64,000 nucleotides of DNA. Origin: an uncultured Paracoccaceae bacterium (GTDB taxonomy: Bacteria > Pseudomonadota > Alphaproteobacteria > Rhodobacterales > Rhodobacteraceae). Shown piece after piece: positions 42,937 to 53,515 of this stretch. The notes under the pieces are model-generated. The model was not told where the DNA came from. It ran no database searches and saw nothing but the letters and a program-made list of their open reading frames with translations. The stretch spans positions 124,001 through 188,000 of the forward strand of contig CANMQJ010000003.1 in NCBI GenBank assembly GCA_947500005.1, in the 5' to 3' direction. Position 1 is the first letter of the stretch. Each line of letters opens with the position of its first letter. The position numbers were made by a program, and so were the translations under genes.

Positions 42937-43661
42937 ATCCCCTCCGGCTTGTTTTCGAACATGGTCTGGCGCCGTCCGCGCAGTACGATGTCGAACTTGT
43001 AGGCAAGATAATCCAAAGGCCGCGAGCCTTGCATGTCCAGCGGCGCGACCAGCCGTTCGAGCTGTCCCCGGTCGCGGATCGTCGCGGCGATGGGGCAGCG
43101 GTCGATCAGCGGATCACCCTCGAAGTACATCTGGCTGATGAGGCGCTGCCCGAAAGCATGGCCGAAGATCGAGAAGTGGATATGCATGGGTCGCCAATCA
43201 TTGGCCCGGTTGGGCCAGGGATAGGCGCCGGGCCGGATCGTCATGAACTCATAGTACCCGGTCTCATCCGTCAGCGTTCGCCCGCAACCGCCGAAATTCG
43301 GATCGAGCGGGGCGAAATAGGTATCCTTCACGTGGCGGTAGCGCCCGCCGGCATTGGCCTGCCAGATCTCCACCAGCGTGTTCGGTACCGCGCGCCCGGT
43401 TTCGTCCAGCACCCGGCCATGCACGCGGATACGCTCGCCGACCGCAGGCGCCGTCCCTTGCGTGTAGTTGAGGATCAGATTGTTATCGAGTTCCCCGATC
43501 AGCGAATGGCCGAACCGCGGCCCGGTCTCCTCGCTCACCGTCGATTCCATCGACAGGAGCGGCAGCGAGGGCGAGCGCGTCACGGAGGTCTTGTAATCCG
43601 GCCAGTAAGGCACCGGGTGCTTGTCGCGCTGGCGCGGCATGAGAGCTGCGGTATCAGTCAT
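42933..43661 (-). CDS. pcaH: Protocatechuate 3,4-dioxygenase beta subunit PcaH
   Basis: The 242-residue iron-binding subunit. Counting from the ATG at 43661 (MTDTAALMPR), the four ligands of the non-heme Fe(III) are Tyr108 in GGRYRH, Tyr147 in PGAYPW, and His160 and His162 in RPMHIHFS. PWPNRANDWRPMH matches the substrate-pocket region. It overlaps the pcaC stop by 8 bases. An in-frame start farther upstream at 43757 would extend into pcaC with no homology. Confidence 0.97.
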   Translation of the reverse strand: MTDTAALMPRQRDKHPVPYWPDYKTSVTRSPSLPLLSMESTVSEETGPRFGHSLIGELDNNLILNYTQGTAPAVGERIRVHGRVLDETGRAVPNTLVEIWQANAGGRYRHVKDTYFAPLDPNFGGCGRTLTDETGYYEFMTIRPGAYPWPNRANDWRPMHIHFSIFGHAFGQRLISQMYFEGDPLIDRCPIAATIRDRGQLERLVAPLDMQGSRPLDYLAYKFDIVLRGRRQTMFENKPEGM

Positions 43662-44049
43662 CGTTTTCCTCCTTTTCGGCCGCAATCTCGGCCCATGTCG
43701 CCTTGGCCAGCTTGATCGCGTGATTGGCGCGCGGCACGCCCGCATAGACCGCGACATGCTGGAACGCCTCCATCACGTCCGACCGCGTGGCGCCGGTGCG
43801 CGCGCAGGCGCGAATGTGCATCGGGATTTCCTCGAAATTCCCCGTCGCTGCCAGCAGGGCCAGCGTCAGCATCGACCGCTCCCGCCGCGAGATCGCGTCC
43901 GAGGCCCAGACCGTGCCCCAGGCCCCTTCGGTGATCAGCGTCTGAAACGGTGTATCCTCCTCCGTCCGGTTGGCCTCGGCGCGATCCACATGCGCGGCGC
44001 CCAACACGGCCCGGCGCACCTCCATCCCCTTGTCGTATCGCCCGGTCAT
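43654..44049 (-). CDS. pcaC: 4-Carboxymuconolactone decarboxylase PcaC
   Basis: A 131-residue AhpD-like helical enzyme that decarboxylates gamma-carboxymuconolactone. Starts at the ATG at 44049 with GGGAGGCGGG upstream. RYDKGMEVRRAVLGAAHVDRA (~4-24), EGAWGTVWASDAISRRERSMLTLA and HIRACARTGATRSDVMEAFQH are family stretches. It is the last-but-one step before PcaD, yet no pcaB or pcaD lies in the window. The start is 10 bases after the pobA stop. Confidence 0.94.
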   Translation of the reverse strand: MTGRYDKGMEVRRAVLGAAHVDRAEANRTEEDTPFQTLITEGAWGTVWASDAISRRERSMLTLALLAATGNFEEIPMHIRACARTGATRSDVMEAFQHVAVYAGVPRANHAIKLAKATWAEIAAEKEENDD

Positions 44050-44059
44050 CCCGCCTCCC

Positions 44060-45253
<1,194 letters not shown>

Positions 45254-45314
45254 TTAGCGGCGCACCTTCCTCCGCAGAATGGACGCCGCGCGCCTCCTCT
45301 GGTACTTTTCGTGC

Positions 45315-46160
45315 ATGACGCAAAGCGATCCAATTCCCGTCTTCACCCTGCTCGGCGAAACGGGCAGCTTTCCCGACGTGGTCCATGCCGAGCCCCTATC
45401 GGCCCGTTCGCCCCAGCACCGTTGGCGCATCCCCGCGCACCGCCATTCCCAGGTCGCGCAGCTTTTCCTGATCAACGAAGGGGGCGGCGAGGCGCTTGTC
45501 GACGGGGTGCGGACGGTGTTGGCTGCGGGTGCCTTCCTCTACATCCCACCGCAGAAAGTGCATGAATTCCACTTCCAGCCGGACACCGATGGACAGGTCA
45601 TCTCGGTTCCGGGGGCGGTTGTGAACGCCATGGGCCCCGCCTCGCACGAGCTGGCGCGCGCCCTCGCCCGCCCGGTAACCGGCCTCGCCGGGCCGCATCT
45701 GTCGACATTGACCGGCTATCTCGTCCGCACGGCGGCGGACACGGGCCCCTTCCGCGCGCAGCGCGCTGTCGGTCTGGCACATTCCGTGCTTGCGCTGGTG
45801 GCCGAAGCCGCGCAGGTGGCCAACGGCAGGCAAGGCGAGGATACACGCCTCGCGGTTCTCGACACCCTTATCGCGCGCCACATGGCCGAGGGTTGGACCG
45901 CCTCGGACTATGCCGCTGCCCTGTCGATCACCGCGGGACATCTCAGCCGCCTCTGCCGGGCAGCGACGGGCCGCGGGGCCACCGCCTATATCGAACAGGC
46001 CCGGATCGAAGAGGCCTGTCGCCTGCTTGCCTTCACCCGTCTGCCCGTCTCGGAAATCGGCTATCGCCTGGGCTTTGCCGACGCTTCCTATTTTTCCAAA
46101 CGGTTCCGCGCGGCGCGGGGCCAGACCCCGTCGCAGTATCGCGGGGTTTTCTCGGGCTGA
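45315..46160 (+). CDS. AraC-family regulator, probably PobR-like
   Basis: A ~281-residue AraC-type activator. The N-terminal cupin-like domain (HRHSQVAQLFLINEGGGEALVDG, then LYIPPQKVHEF) binds the effector. Residues ~180-280 are the twin helix-turn-helix DNA-binding domain (YAAALSITAGHLSRLCRAATG and PVSEIGYRLGFADASYFSKRF). It is divergent from pobA across 88 bases, the classic PobR arrangement, so 4-hydroxybenzoate is the likely inducer. No ribosome site was seen at 45315, so the start is tentative; in-frame codons extend to 45279. Confidence 0.9.
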   Translation: MTQSDPIPVFTLLGETGSFPDVVHAEPLSARSPQHRWRIPAHRHSQVAQLFLINEGGGEALVDGVRTVLAAGAFLYIPPQKVHEFHFQPDTDGQVISVPGAVVNAMGPASHELARALARPVTGLAGPHLSTLTGYLVRTAADTGPFRAQRAVGLAHSVLALVAEAAQVANGRQGEDTRLAVLDTLIARHMAEGWTASDYAAALSITAGHLSRLCRAATGRGATAYIEQARIEEACRLLAFTRLPVSEIGYRLGFADASYFSKRFRAARGQTPSQYRGVFSG

Positions 46161-46231
46161 ACCGCGATCGAAACGACTACTCTCCCACGCCGTTGCGCGG
46201 TATCACCCCCTCATAATGGTAGGAGTGCATC

Positions 46232-47002
46232 ATGGCCGAGACATCCCCGATCCGGGTCGAAATGCGGGACGACATCGCCCTGCTGACCTTCGATCGTCCC
46301 GAGAAACGCAACGCGATGAACGGCGCGCTGGTCGATGCGCTTGACGCGTTCTTCTCGCACCCACCCAAGGGCGTGAATGTCGTCGTGATGACCGGCGCGG
46401 GCGGGCATTACTGCGCAGGGCTCGACCTGGCCGAGCATACTGAGCGCAGCCCTGAAGAGGGCGTTTATCACTCCCGCAACTGGCACCGGGTGGCCGACCT
46501 GATCGAATATGGCGGCCTGCCGGTCGTATCGGCCATGACCGGCGCCGTGATCGGCGGCGGCATGGAAATCGCCACCGCGACCCATGTCCGGGTCGCCGAC
46601 ACGAGCGTACGCTTTCAGCTTCCCGAGGGGCGGCGCGGCATCTTCGTGGGCGGCGGCGCCACCGTGCGCGTGGGCCGCATCGTGGGCGCGGACCGCATGC
46701 GCGAGATGATGCTGACCGGCCGCAAGCTCACCGCCGAGGAGGGCGAGCGGCTGGGCCTCGCGCATTACGTCGTACCCGAAGGCCAAGCCCTGGAGAAGGC
46801 GATGGAACTGGCACGCACCATCGCCGATAACGCGCCCTTTCCAAACTACCTGATGATCCAAGCGATCGGGCGGATCAACGACATGTCCCGCGCCGACGGC
46901 CTTTTCACTGAAAGCCTTGCCGCAGCCATGTCGCAGACCACACCCGGCGCTCAGGAGGGCATGCGCGCCTTTCTCGAGAAACGGCCGCCGAAATTCCGCT
47001 GA
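46232..47002 (+). CDS. Crotonase / enoyl-CoA hydratase-family protein
   Basis: A 256-residue crotonase. The oxyanion-hole segments are GAGGHYCAGLDLAEH (~53-67) and GAVIGGGMEIATATHV (~104-119); the catalytic Glu region is RFQLPEGRRGIFVGGG (~130-145), with one of the two usual Glu positions apparent. The reaction could be hydration, isomerisation or hydrolysis of an acyl-CoA. It is 71 bases after the AraC gene in the same direction, which suggests joint control, and a hairpin terminator follows. No other CoA-ester genes of a hydroxycinnamate or beta-oxidation pathway are present. Confidence 0.9.
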   Translation: MAETSPIRVEMRDDIALLTFDRPEKRNAMNGALVDALDAFFSHPPKGVNVVVMTGAGGHYCAGLDLAEHTERSPEEGVYHSRNWHRVADLIEYGGLPVVSAMTGAVIGGGMEIATATHVRVADTSVRFQLPEGRRGIFVGGGATVRVGRIVGADRMREMMLTGRKLTAEEGERLGLAHYVVPEGQALEKAMELARTIADNAPFPNYLMIQAIGRINDMSRADGLFTESLAAAMSQTTPGAQEGMRAFLEKRPPKFR

Positions 47003-47003
47003 G

Positions 47004-47063
47004 GCCGGGGTCGGCGGGCGGGCGCCTTTCGCCGCAGGCGAAACAGTGCCGTCCCGCCGGCCC
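47004..47063. terminator. Composite hairpin between crotonase and TRAP genes
   Basis: An inner stem TTTCGCC (47027-47033) / GGCGAAA (47037-47043) lies inside an outer GC-rich pair: GGGTCGGCGGGCGG (47008-47021) against CCGTCCCGCCGGCCC (47049-47063). It sits between convergent stops and probably ends transcription from both sides. The 3' arm reaches the dctM stop codon. Confidence 0.65.
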
Positions 47064-48466
47064 TATTGCGCCAGCGACGGTAGGTAGAGGACGATCCCCG
47101 GAAAGGCCACAAGCGCGGCAATGGTCAGCCCGTCTGCTATGAAGAAGGGCGTAACGCCCCGGAACACGTCCTGCACGCTCAGATCCGGCCAAACACCCGC
47201 CACGACGAAGCAGTTGAGGCCGATGGGCGGGGTGATCAGGCAGAATTCGGCCATCTTCACCACCAGGATCCCGAACCAGATCGCGCACATCGGCCCCGAC
47301 ATCCCGAAGGTGCTTTCCGCGGCCGAAACCATCTCGCCCCCGTTCATCGCCATCACTGCCGGGTAGACCACCGGCAGCGTCAAGAGCAGCATGCCGATCG
47401 CGTCCATGAACATGCCCAGCACGGCATAGGCCAGCAGGATGCAGATCAGGATGAGCATCGGCGACAGGGTGAGCGAGGTGATCCAGTCCGAGAACGCTCC
47501 CGGCAGGTCCGCAAAGCCCAGGAACCGGACATAGATCAGCACGCCCCAGATGATCGAGAAGATCATCGCCGTCAGCTTGGCTGTTTCCAGCAGTGCCGCT
47601 TTCAACTGTTCCCACCGCATCCCGCGCCACAGCGCGAAGAGGAACACGATGAAGGCACCGATGGCCCCGCCCTCGGTCGGTGTGCCCCAGGCCTGCTCGC
47701 CGAACGGGTTGTAGACGAAGCCGATGATGATGAGGATCACCGCGAAGATGGGCAGCGCGCCGGGCAGCGCGGCGAACCGTTGCCTCCAGGTAAATCCCCT
47801 GACGGGCGGCCCCACGTTCTTGAACACGACCGCGATCCCCACGATCAGAAGCCCGTAGATGATGGCCGAAAAGGCGCCGGGAATGAAGCCCGCGAGCAGC
47901 AGCTTGCCGACGTCCTGCTCCACGATGATCGCGTAGATCACAAGGATGGCCGAGGGCGGGATGAGCGAGGCCAGCGTGCCCCCGGCCGCGACGACACCGG
48001 CGGCGAACTGCTTGTTGTAGCCTATTTTGAGCATCTCCGGGATCGCGATCCGGGCAAAGACCGCCGAGGTCGCCACCGACGCGCCCGACACGGCGGCGAA
48101 TCCCGCCGTGGCGAAAACGGTCGAAACGGCCAGCCCGCCCGGCACCCAGGCCACCCAGCGTTTCGCCGCCTCGAACAGCGCGCGCGTCAGCCCCGCGTAA
48201 TAGGCGAGATACCCGATCAGGATGAAGGTCGGTATCAGGCTCAGCGTGTGGGCCGCCACCTTGGAATGGGGCACTTGTCCCGCCGTCTTGATCGCCACCG
48301 TCAGCGCCCAGCCGAATTGCTCGGGGTCGTACCCGCGTTTCGACCAGAAAACCCACAAGAGCCCCACCAGCCCGGCCAGCGCCGCGGCAAAGGCCACGCG
48401 CATTCCGGTGACCACCAGGACCAGCAGGCCGCCGGTGACCCAAAGCCCGATCTCGATTGTGTCCAT
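47063..48466 (-). CDS. TRAP transporter large permease (DctM family)
   Basis: A 467-residue, 12-helix inner-membrane subunit that drives Na+-coupled uptake. LASLIPPSAILVIYAIIVEQDVG and FVVAGVWPDLSVQDVFRGVTPFFIADG are typical DctM signatures, as is GAGIPxS-like GVAVSTVFATAGFAAVSGASVATSA. It follows the small subunit by 15 bases. Substrate unknown; by neighbourhood with pob/pca and crotonase it may be an aromatic or organic acid, which is only a guess. Confidence 0.94.
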   Translation of the reverse strand: MDTIEIGLWVTGGLLVLVVTGMRVAFAAALAGLVGLLWVFWSKRGYDPEQFGWALTVAIKTAGQVPHSKVAAHTLSLIPTFILIGYLAYYAGLTRALFEAAKRWVAWVPGGLAVSTVFATAGFAAVSGASVATSAVFARIAIPEMLKIGYNKQFAAGVVAAGGTLASLIPPSAILVIYAIIVEQDVGKLLLAGFIPGAFSAIIYGLLIVGIAVVFKNVGPPVRGFTWRQRFAALPGALPIFAVILIIIGFVYNPFGEQAWGTPTEGGAIGAFIVFLFALWRGMRWEQLKAALLETAKLTAMIFSIIWGVLIYVRFLGFADLPGAFSDWITSLTLSPMLILICILLAYAVLGMFMDAIGMLLLTLPVVYPAVMAMNGGEMVSAAESTFGMSGPMCAIWFGILVVKMAEFCLITPPIGLNCFVVAGVWPDLSVQDVFRGVTPFFIADGLTIAALVAFPGIVLYLPSLAQ

Positions 48467-48481
48467 GTCCCGTCCCTGCTC

Positions 48482-49111
48482 TTACCCGTGGCCGTCCAGC
48501 TGTTCGGCCTCGGCCGCCGCCTGCGCCGCCGTATCCTGGATCAGCGGCACGGCTACCGGATTTTCCAATCCAAGTACCAGCGCCCGGCCATAGCCCCAGA
48601 TCTGCAAAACCAGCCGCAAGGCCAGGACGCCGAACGCCACCGGCGCAAGCAGTTTTGCGGGCCAGAGCGGGATGCCGATATCGATGGAACTGTCCCGGCT
48701 CCACAAGGGAGCGCCGAAATCGAAGGAGCGGGCGAAATGCGCCCAGCTGCCCCAGATCAGGGCAAGGATCAGCATCAGGATCAGCACTACCGAGAACAGC
48801 TCGAACAGCCACAGCGCCCGGCCCTTCAACTGACCGATCAGGATATCCATGCGGATATGGCCGCCCTGCCGCTGCACATAGGAGATTCCGAGGAAGGCGA
48901 TCAGCGGCATCGCCTGCTCGATCCAGTCCACATATCCCGGCAAGGGCGCGTTGAACATGTTGCGCCCTCCCACCGAGATCACCGCCAGCACCATAAGGCT
49001 GAACACGGCAAGCCCGCTCACGAGCGCCATGACATGTTCAAGCCGCAACAGGGCCCGGTCGATCCGGCTCAGACGGCTGTCGTCCTCAAGGATCGATGTA
49101 TGTCCTGCCAT
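48482..49111 (-). CDS. TRAP transporter small permease (DctQ family)
   Basis: A 209-residue, four-helix subunit. Starts at the ATG at 49111 (MAGHTSILEDD) with AAGGAG upstream; in-frame codons continue to 49285 without a ribosome site. The first helix VMALVSGLAVFSLMVLAVISVGGRNMF and the loop VQRQGGHIRMDIL are characteristic of DctQ. The soluble C-terminal tail and the long periplasmic loop (FARSFDFGAPLWSRDSSIDIG) make it slightly larger than average. It lies between the receptor and DctM genes. Confidence 0.92.
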   Translation of the reverse strand: MAGHTSILEDDSRLSRIDRALLRLEHVMALVSGLAVFSLMVLAVISVGGRNMFNAPLPGYVDWIEQAMPLIAFLGISYVQRQGGHIRMDILIGQLKGRALWLFELFSVVLILMLILALIWGSWAHFARSFDFGAPLWSRDSSIDIGIPLWPAKLLAPVAFGVLALRLVLQIWGYGRALVLGLENPVAVPLIQDTAAQAAAEAEQLDGHG

Positions 49112-49184
49112 CGCAGAACTCCTTCGTGATACGGGGGATCGGGCGGAGGGGCCCGGGCGCTCAGAGGCGCCCGGGCCGCGCGGA

Positions 49185-50201
49185 TCAGCTGCCGCCGCGT
49201 GTTTCGCTAAGCGTGGTCTCCACGATGTCCCACAGCTCTTGCGCCGGCAGGCCCTGGCCGGACATCTCCTCGATCCAGGCCGCACGGATCGGGTCGGCCG
49301 CCTTGGCCCGGAACTCCGAAAGCACTTCGTCCGAGATCACGACCTTCTCGACACCCTTCTCTTCGAGCACGGTGTCCCAGCGCTTGAGCAGTTCGCCGTA
49401 ATTGGCCAGGTAATGGTCGATCGCCTCGTCAATCGAACTGTCGAGCGCCTCGCGATGCGCGTCGGGCAGCGCCTCGTAGGCGTCGATATTGACCACGACC
49501 GGGCAATTCACCGTGCCGGGGTTCAGGTTCGCGGTCCACCAGTCGGCCTTGTTGATCGTGCCGAAAGACAGATGCGCGTGCTGCGCGAAGGCCACGGTAT
49601 CGACCACGCCCGATTCCATCGCGTTATAGGCTTCGGTCGCGGGCACCGAGGTCGGGACACCGCCCACCGCCGAGAACGCCTCGCCCAGGCCACCGGTCGC
49701 GCGCACGCGCATACCGTCCATCGACGCCAGCGTATCGCGCGGATCGCCGGTGCCCACCAGATTGTATTGCGGCATGGGCGAGGTCATGATGATCCGGGCG
49801 TTCCACTGCGCCATCTCGTCCTTGACCGCCGGATGCTCATAGACCGCGTGGCTCACGGCCACCTCTTCTTCCAGGTTGTTCACGCCGATGAAGGGCAGTT
49901 CCAGCACCGTGATCGCGCGGTTCTTGTCGCGGTGATAGCCGGCGCAGAACTGCGCCATCTCGAAGGCGCCGATCGAGATGCCGTCGAGATTCTCGCGCGG
50001 CTTCGACAGTCCGCCATAGCTGACGTTGATGGTGAATTCGCCGTCTGTCTTTTCGGAAACGAGTTCGGCCAGCTTCTCGACATGTTCGGTGAAGGCGCGG
50101 CGCTTGCCCCAGACAGAGGCATTCCACTCCGTCGCGGCGGCCTCTGTGACGAGCGCGACGCTCAGCGCGGCCACGGCCGCTCCGGTCAGGAACTTGGTCA
50201 T
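49185..50201 (-). CDS. TRAP transporter substrate-binding protein (DctP family)
   Basis: A 338-residue periplasmic receptor with a signal peptide (MTKFLTGAAVAALSVALVTEAAA). The conserved substrate-carboxylate Arg lies in GMRVRATGGLGEAFSAVGG (~165-183). ATEAYNAMESGVVDTVAFAQHAH is the second signature. It heads the three-gene TRAP operon (DctP, DctQ, DctM); GGGAGAGACATC precedes the ATG. A region of 469 bases separates it from acs on the other strand. Confidence 0.93.
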   Translation of the reverse strand: MTKFLTGAAVAALSVALVTEAAATEWNASVWGKRRAFTEHVEKLAELVSEKTDGEFTINVSYGGLSKPRENLDGISIGAFEMAQFCAGYHRDKNRAITVLELPFIGVNNLEEEVAVSHAVYEHPAVKDEMAQWNARIIMTSPMPQYNLVGTGDPRDTLASMDGMRVRATGGLGEAFSAVGGVPTSVPATEAYNAMESGVVDTVAFAQHAHLSFGTINKADWWTANLNPGTVNCPVVVNIDAYEALPDAHREALDSSIDEAIDHYLANYGELLKRWDTVLEEKGVEKVVISDEVLSEFRAKAADPIRAAWIEEMSGQGLPAQELWDIVETTLSETRGGS

Positions 50202-50487
50202 GATGTCTCTCCCAGTTGATGCGGCCCCTCTTTCTCGCCGGCCGCTTGACAGAGAGGCTAGCGTTAACAGGGGGACATGCCAACCCCTGCGGGTCAGCCT
50301 GCTTGCGCGACTCGTCGGGTATGCAATGGTGCACCGAATTCCTCTGGGAACGATTTGTCACACCGCCGCAAAAGGATGAATGACGGACGCCACGCCGCGC
50401 CGATAGCGTTAACTGCCGGCGGCCCTGGCGGCTCCATTGACTCCGTCGCCCCGTGCAGAATTGGGAAAATTGAGGTCATCACCAACA

Positions 50488-50582
50488 AACTTTACACAAC
50501 ATCTTGGATGCATCAAAAAACTTTACAGACAAATCCTTACTTTACGGGAAGTTATTTCATTATTTTCAGTCTCGCGTATTAT
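50488..50582 (+). promoter_or_regulatory. AT-rich acs promoter region with ACTTTAC repeats
   Basis: In the otherwise gene-free stretch 50202-50670 the word ACTTTAC occurs at 50490, 50520 and 50539 (the first two as AAACTTTACA, 30 bases apart). TATTAT (50577-50582) is a good -10 hexamer without a good -35, consistent with an activator-dependent promoter for acs. No gene, tRNA or repeat family was recognised in the rest of this stretch, which contains short open frames with no ribosome sites. Confidence 0.5.
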
Positions 50583-50670
50583 CTGCCGCCAGGAGGAGTT
50601 CGGATTTCGTCCCCGGCGACACGGGTGGTATGAAGTCCGGGCAATACATCAGTCGGAGGGAGGAGCCCAA

Positions 50671-52635
50671 ATGACGACCGCCACAAAGACCGAAGCCGCA
50701 GCCCATGCACCCTCGCGGGACATCGTCGCACGCGCCCATGTGGACGCCGCCGCCTATGAGGAGATGTACGCAGCCTCGATCAGCGACCCCGAAGGTTTCT
50801 GGGCCGAACAGGCAAAGCGGATCGACTGGATCAAGCCCTTCTCCCAGGTCAAGGACGTCTCCTACGATTTCGGCAATGTAAACATCAAATGGTACTCCGA
50901 CGGTACGCTGAACGTCGCCGCCAACTGCGTCGACCGCCACCTGGCCAGCCGCGGCGACCAGACCGCGATCATCTGGGAGCCGGACGAGCCCACCGATCCG
51001 GCCAAGCACATCACCTACAAGGAACTTCACGGCCATGTCTGCCGGATGGCCAACATCCTCGAGACGCTGGGCGTGCGCAAGGGCGACCGGGTGGTGATCT
51101 ACCTGCCGATGATCCCCGAGGCCGCCTATGCCATGCTGGCCTGCGCGCGCATCGGCGCCATCCATTCCATCGTCTTCGCCGGGTTCTCTCCCGACGCGCT
51201 GTCGGCCCGCATCAACGGCTGCGACGCCAAGCTGGTCATCACCGCCGACGAGGCACCGCGCGGCGGGCGCAAGACACCGCTCAAGTCCAATGCCGACGCG
51301 GCGCTGCTGCACTGCAAGGACAGCGTGAAATGCCTTGTCGTCAAGCGCACCGGCGGGCAGACCACCTGGATCGCGGATCGCGATTTCGACTACAACGAGA
51401 TGGCGCTCGAGGCGGACGACTATTCCAAGCCCGCAGAGATCAACGCCGAGGATCCGCTCTTCATCCTCTACACCTCCGGTTCCACCGGCCAGCCCAAGGG
51501 CGTGGTCCACACCACCGGCGGCTATCTGGTCTATGCCGCGCTGACGCATGAGGTCACCTTCGACTATCACGATGGTGACATCTACTGGTGCACCGCGGAT
51601 GTGGGCTGGGTCACCGGGCACAGCTACATCGTCTATGGGCCGCTGGCCAACGGCGCGACCACGCTGATGTTCGAGGGCGTGCCGACCTATCCCGATGCCG
51701 GCCGCTTCTGGGAAGTCTGCGCCAAGCACAAGGTCAACCAGTTCTACACCGCCCCCACCGCCCTGCGCGCGCTGATGGGCCAGGGCAACGAGCCGGTCGA
51801 GAAACACGACCTGAGCGATCTGCGCATCCTCGGCACCGTGGGCGAGCCGATCAACCCCGAAGCCTGGAACTGGTACAACGACGTGGTCGGAAAGGGCCGC
51901 TGCCCCATCGTGGACACCTGGTGGCAGACCGAAACCGGCGGCCACCTGATGACCCCCCTGCCCGGCGCACACGCGCTGAAACCCGGCGCGGCAATGAAGC
52001 CCTTCTTCGGCGTGCAGCCCGCCGTTCTCGACCCGCAATCGGGCGAGGAGATCACCGGCAACGGCGTCGAGGGCGTGCTTGTCATCAAGGACAGCTGGCC
52101 CGGCCAGATGCGCACCGTCTGGGGCGATCACGAGCGGTTCGAGAAGACCTATTTCTCGGATTACAAGGGGTATTACTTCACCGGCGACGGCTGCCGCCGC
52201 GACGAGGATGGCGATTACTGGATCACCGGCCGCGTCGATGACGTGATCAACGTCTCGGGCCACCGCATGGGCACCGCCGAGGTCGAAAGCGCGCTCGTGG
52301 CCCACGCCGCCGTGGCCGAGGCCGCCGTGGTGGGCTACCCGCATGACATCAAGGGCCAGGGCATCTATTGCTACGTCACCCTGATGAACGACCGCGAACC
52401 GTCCGAGGATCTGCGCAAGGAACTGCGCGCCTGGGTCCGCACCGAAATCGGCCCCATCGCAAGCCCCGACGTGATACAGTGGGCGCCGGGCCTGCCCAAG
52501 ACCCGTTCGGGCAAGATCATGCGCCGCATCCTGCGCAAGATCGCCGAGAACGATTTCGGCAGCCTGGGAGACACCTCGACCCTGGCCGACCCGTCGGTCG
52601 TGGACGACCTGATCCAGAACCGCGGCGGCCAGTAA
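50671..52635 (+). CDS. acs: Acetyl-CoA synthetase Acs
   Basis: Acs makes acetyl-CoA from acetate, CoA and ATP with AMP and PPi as by-products. The 654-residue protein starts at the ATG at 50671 behind [29 protein letters not shown] (~266-283) is the ATP-binding P-loop-like motif, [10 protein letters not shown] (~412) the acetate pocket, and [15 protein letters not shown] the conserved acetylatable Lys near residue 608. It is followed 10 bases later by adk and then a solute symporter, a self-contained acetate uptake and activation unit. Confidence 0.97.
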   Translation: MTTATKTEAAAHAPSRDIVARAHVDAAAYEEMYAASISDPEGFWAEQAKRIDWIKPFSQVKDVSYDFGNVNIKWYSDGTLNVAANCVDRHLASRGDQTAIIWEPDEPTDPAKHITYKELHGHVCRMANILETLGVRKGDRVVIYLPMIPEAAYAMLACARIGAIHSIVFAGFSPDALSARINGCDAKLVITADEAPRGGRKTPLKSNADAALLHCKDSVKCLVVKRTGGQTTWIADRDFDYNEMALEADDYSKPAEINAEDPLFILYTSGSTGQPKGVVHTTGGYLVYAALTHEVTFDYHDGDIYWCTADVGWVTGHSYIVYGPLANGATTLMFEGVPTYPDAGRFWEVCAKHKVNQFYTAPTALRALMGQGNEPVEKHDLSDLRILGTVGEPINPEAWNWYNDVVGKGRCPIVDTWWQTETGGHLMTPLPGAHALKPGAAMKPFFGVQPAVLDPQSGEEITGNGVEGVLVIKDSWPGQMRTVWGDHERFEKTYFSDYKGYYFTGDGCRRDEDGDYWITGRVDDVINVSGHRMGTAEVESALVAHAAVAEAAVVGYPHDIKGQGIYCYVTLMNDREPSEDLRKELRAWVRTEIGPIASPDVIQWAPGLPKTRSGKIMRRILRKIAENDFGSLGDTSTLADPSVVDDLIQNRGGQ

Positions 52636-52645
52636 GGAGCGGACG

Positions 52646-53338
52646 ATGAAAGACGTTGTCGAAACCACACCCGCCGTGCTGATCCTTCTCGGCCCTCCGG
52701 GCGCCGGAAAGGGCACCCAGGCCCGCATGCTCGAAGAAAAATTCGGTCTTGTGCAGCTTTCCACCGGTGATCTGCTGCGCGCAGCCGTCGCCGCCGGAAC
52801 CGAGGCCGGGCAGCGCGCCAAGGCCGTGATGGAGGCCGGAGGGCTCGTGAGCGACGACATCGTCATCGCCATCCTGCGCGACCGTATGGCCGAGCCCGAT
52901 TGCGCCGGCGGCGTGATCCTCGACGGCTTCCCCCGGACCACGGTGCAGGCCGCCGCCCTGGACGAGTTGCTGGCGTCGAACGGTCAAAGGATCGACGCCG
53001 CCATCAGCCTCGAGGTCGAGGACGCGGCGATGGTGACCCGCATCTCGGGCCGCTACACCTGCGGTAGCTGCGGCGAAGGCTATCACGACACGTTCAAGCA
53101 ACCCGAGCAGTCGGGCATGTGCGACAAGTGCGGCGGGACGGAATTCAAGCGCCGCGCCGACGACAATGCGGAAACCGTGGCCAGCCGCCTCGCGGCCTAC
53201 CACGCGCAGACCGCCCCGCTCATCGCCTATTACGATGAACAGGGCGTGCTGCAACGGATCGACGCCATGGGCGGGATCGAAGAGATCGCCCAGGGCCTCG
53301 CCACCATCGTCCAGGGGGCGATGGGACAGGTGCGATAA
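52646..53338 (+). CDS. adk: Adenylate kinase with zinc-type lid, in the acs operon
   Basis: A 230-residue adenylate kinase, which turns AMP and ATP into two ADP. LLGPPGAGKGTQ (14-25) is the P-loop, DGFPRTTVQA the AMP site. The LID has four cysteines, Cys139 and Cys142 (CGSCG) and Cys159 and Cys162 (CDKCG), which bind zinc, as in Gram-positive-like Adk. The adk-acs neighbourhood is functional: it recycles the AMP that Acs makes. This may be a second adk; the housekeeping copy usually lies in the ribosomal-protein cluster. AAGGAGCGG is the ribosome site. Confidence 0.95.
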   Translation: MKDVVETTPAVLILLGPPGAGKGTQARMLEEKFGLVQLSTGDLLRAAVAAGTEAGQRAKAVMEAGGLVSDDIVIAILRDRMAEPDCAGGVILDGFPRTTVQAAALDELLASNGQRIDAAISLEVEDAAMVTRISGRYTCGSCGEGYHDTFKQPEQSGMCDKCGGTEFKRRADDNAETVASRLAAYHAQTAPLIAYYDEQGVLQRIDAMGGIEEIAQGLATIVQGAMGQVR

Positions 53339-53346
53339 GGACAGGG

Positions 53347-53369
53347 GAGAGGCAGACCAACCGCCTCTC
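53347..53369 (+). terminator. Hairpin after adk
   Basis: A 7-bp stem GAGAGGC (53347-53353) / GCCTCTC (53363-53369) with a 9-base loop lies just after the adk stop. No T-run follows, so it is more likely an mRNA-processing or attenuation stem than a full stop. The remaining bases to 53515 contain no gene. Confidence 0.45.
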
Positions 53370-53515
53370 TCCATCCCCCTGAAAGGAATGTGACCGGAAC
53401 ACCCGCCCTGGCGGACCGGTAACGGCTTGCCCGACGCATCGAACACCGCGGCGGGCGCATGGAGAGGGTCTGCCTGCATCCCGGCAGCCCTGGAGGAAGC
53501 AAGGAGGACCCGCGA

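Noticed and set aside
50437..50670. N-terminal extension of acs to 50437
   Set aside because: The extension has no ribosome site or Acs similarity; GGAGGGAGGAG sets the start at 50671.
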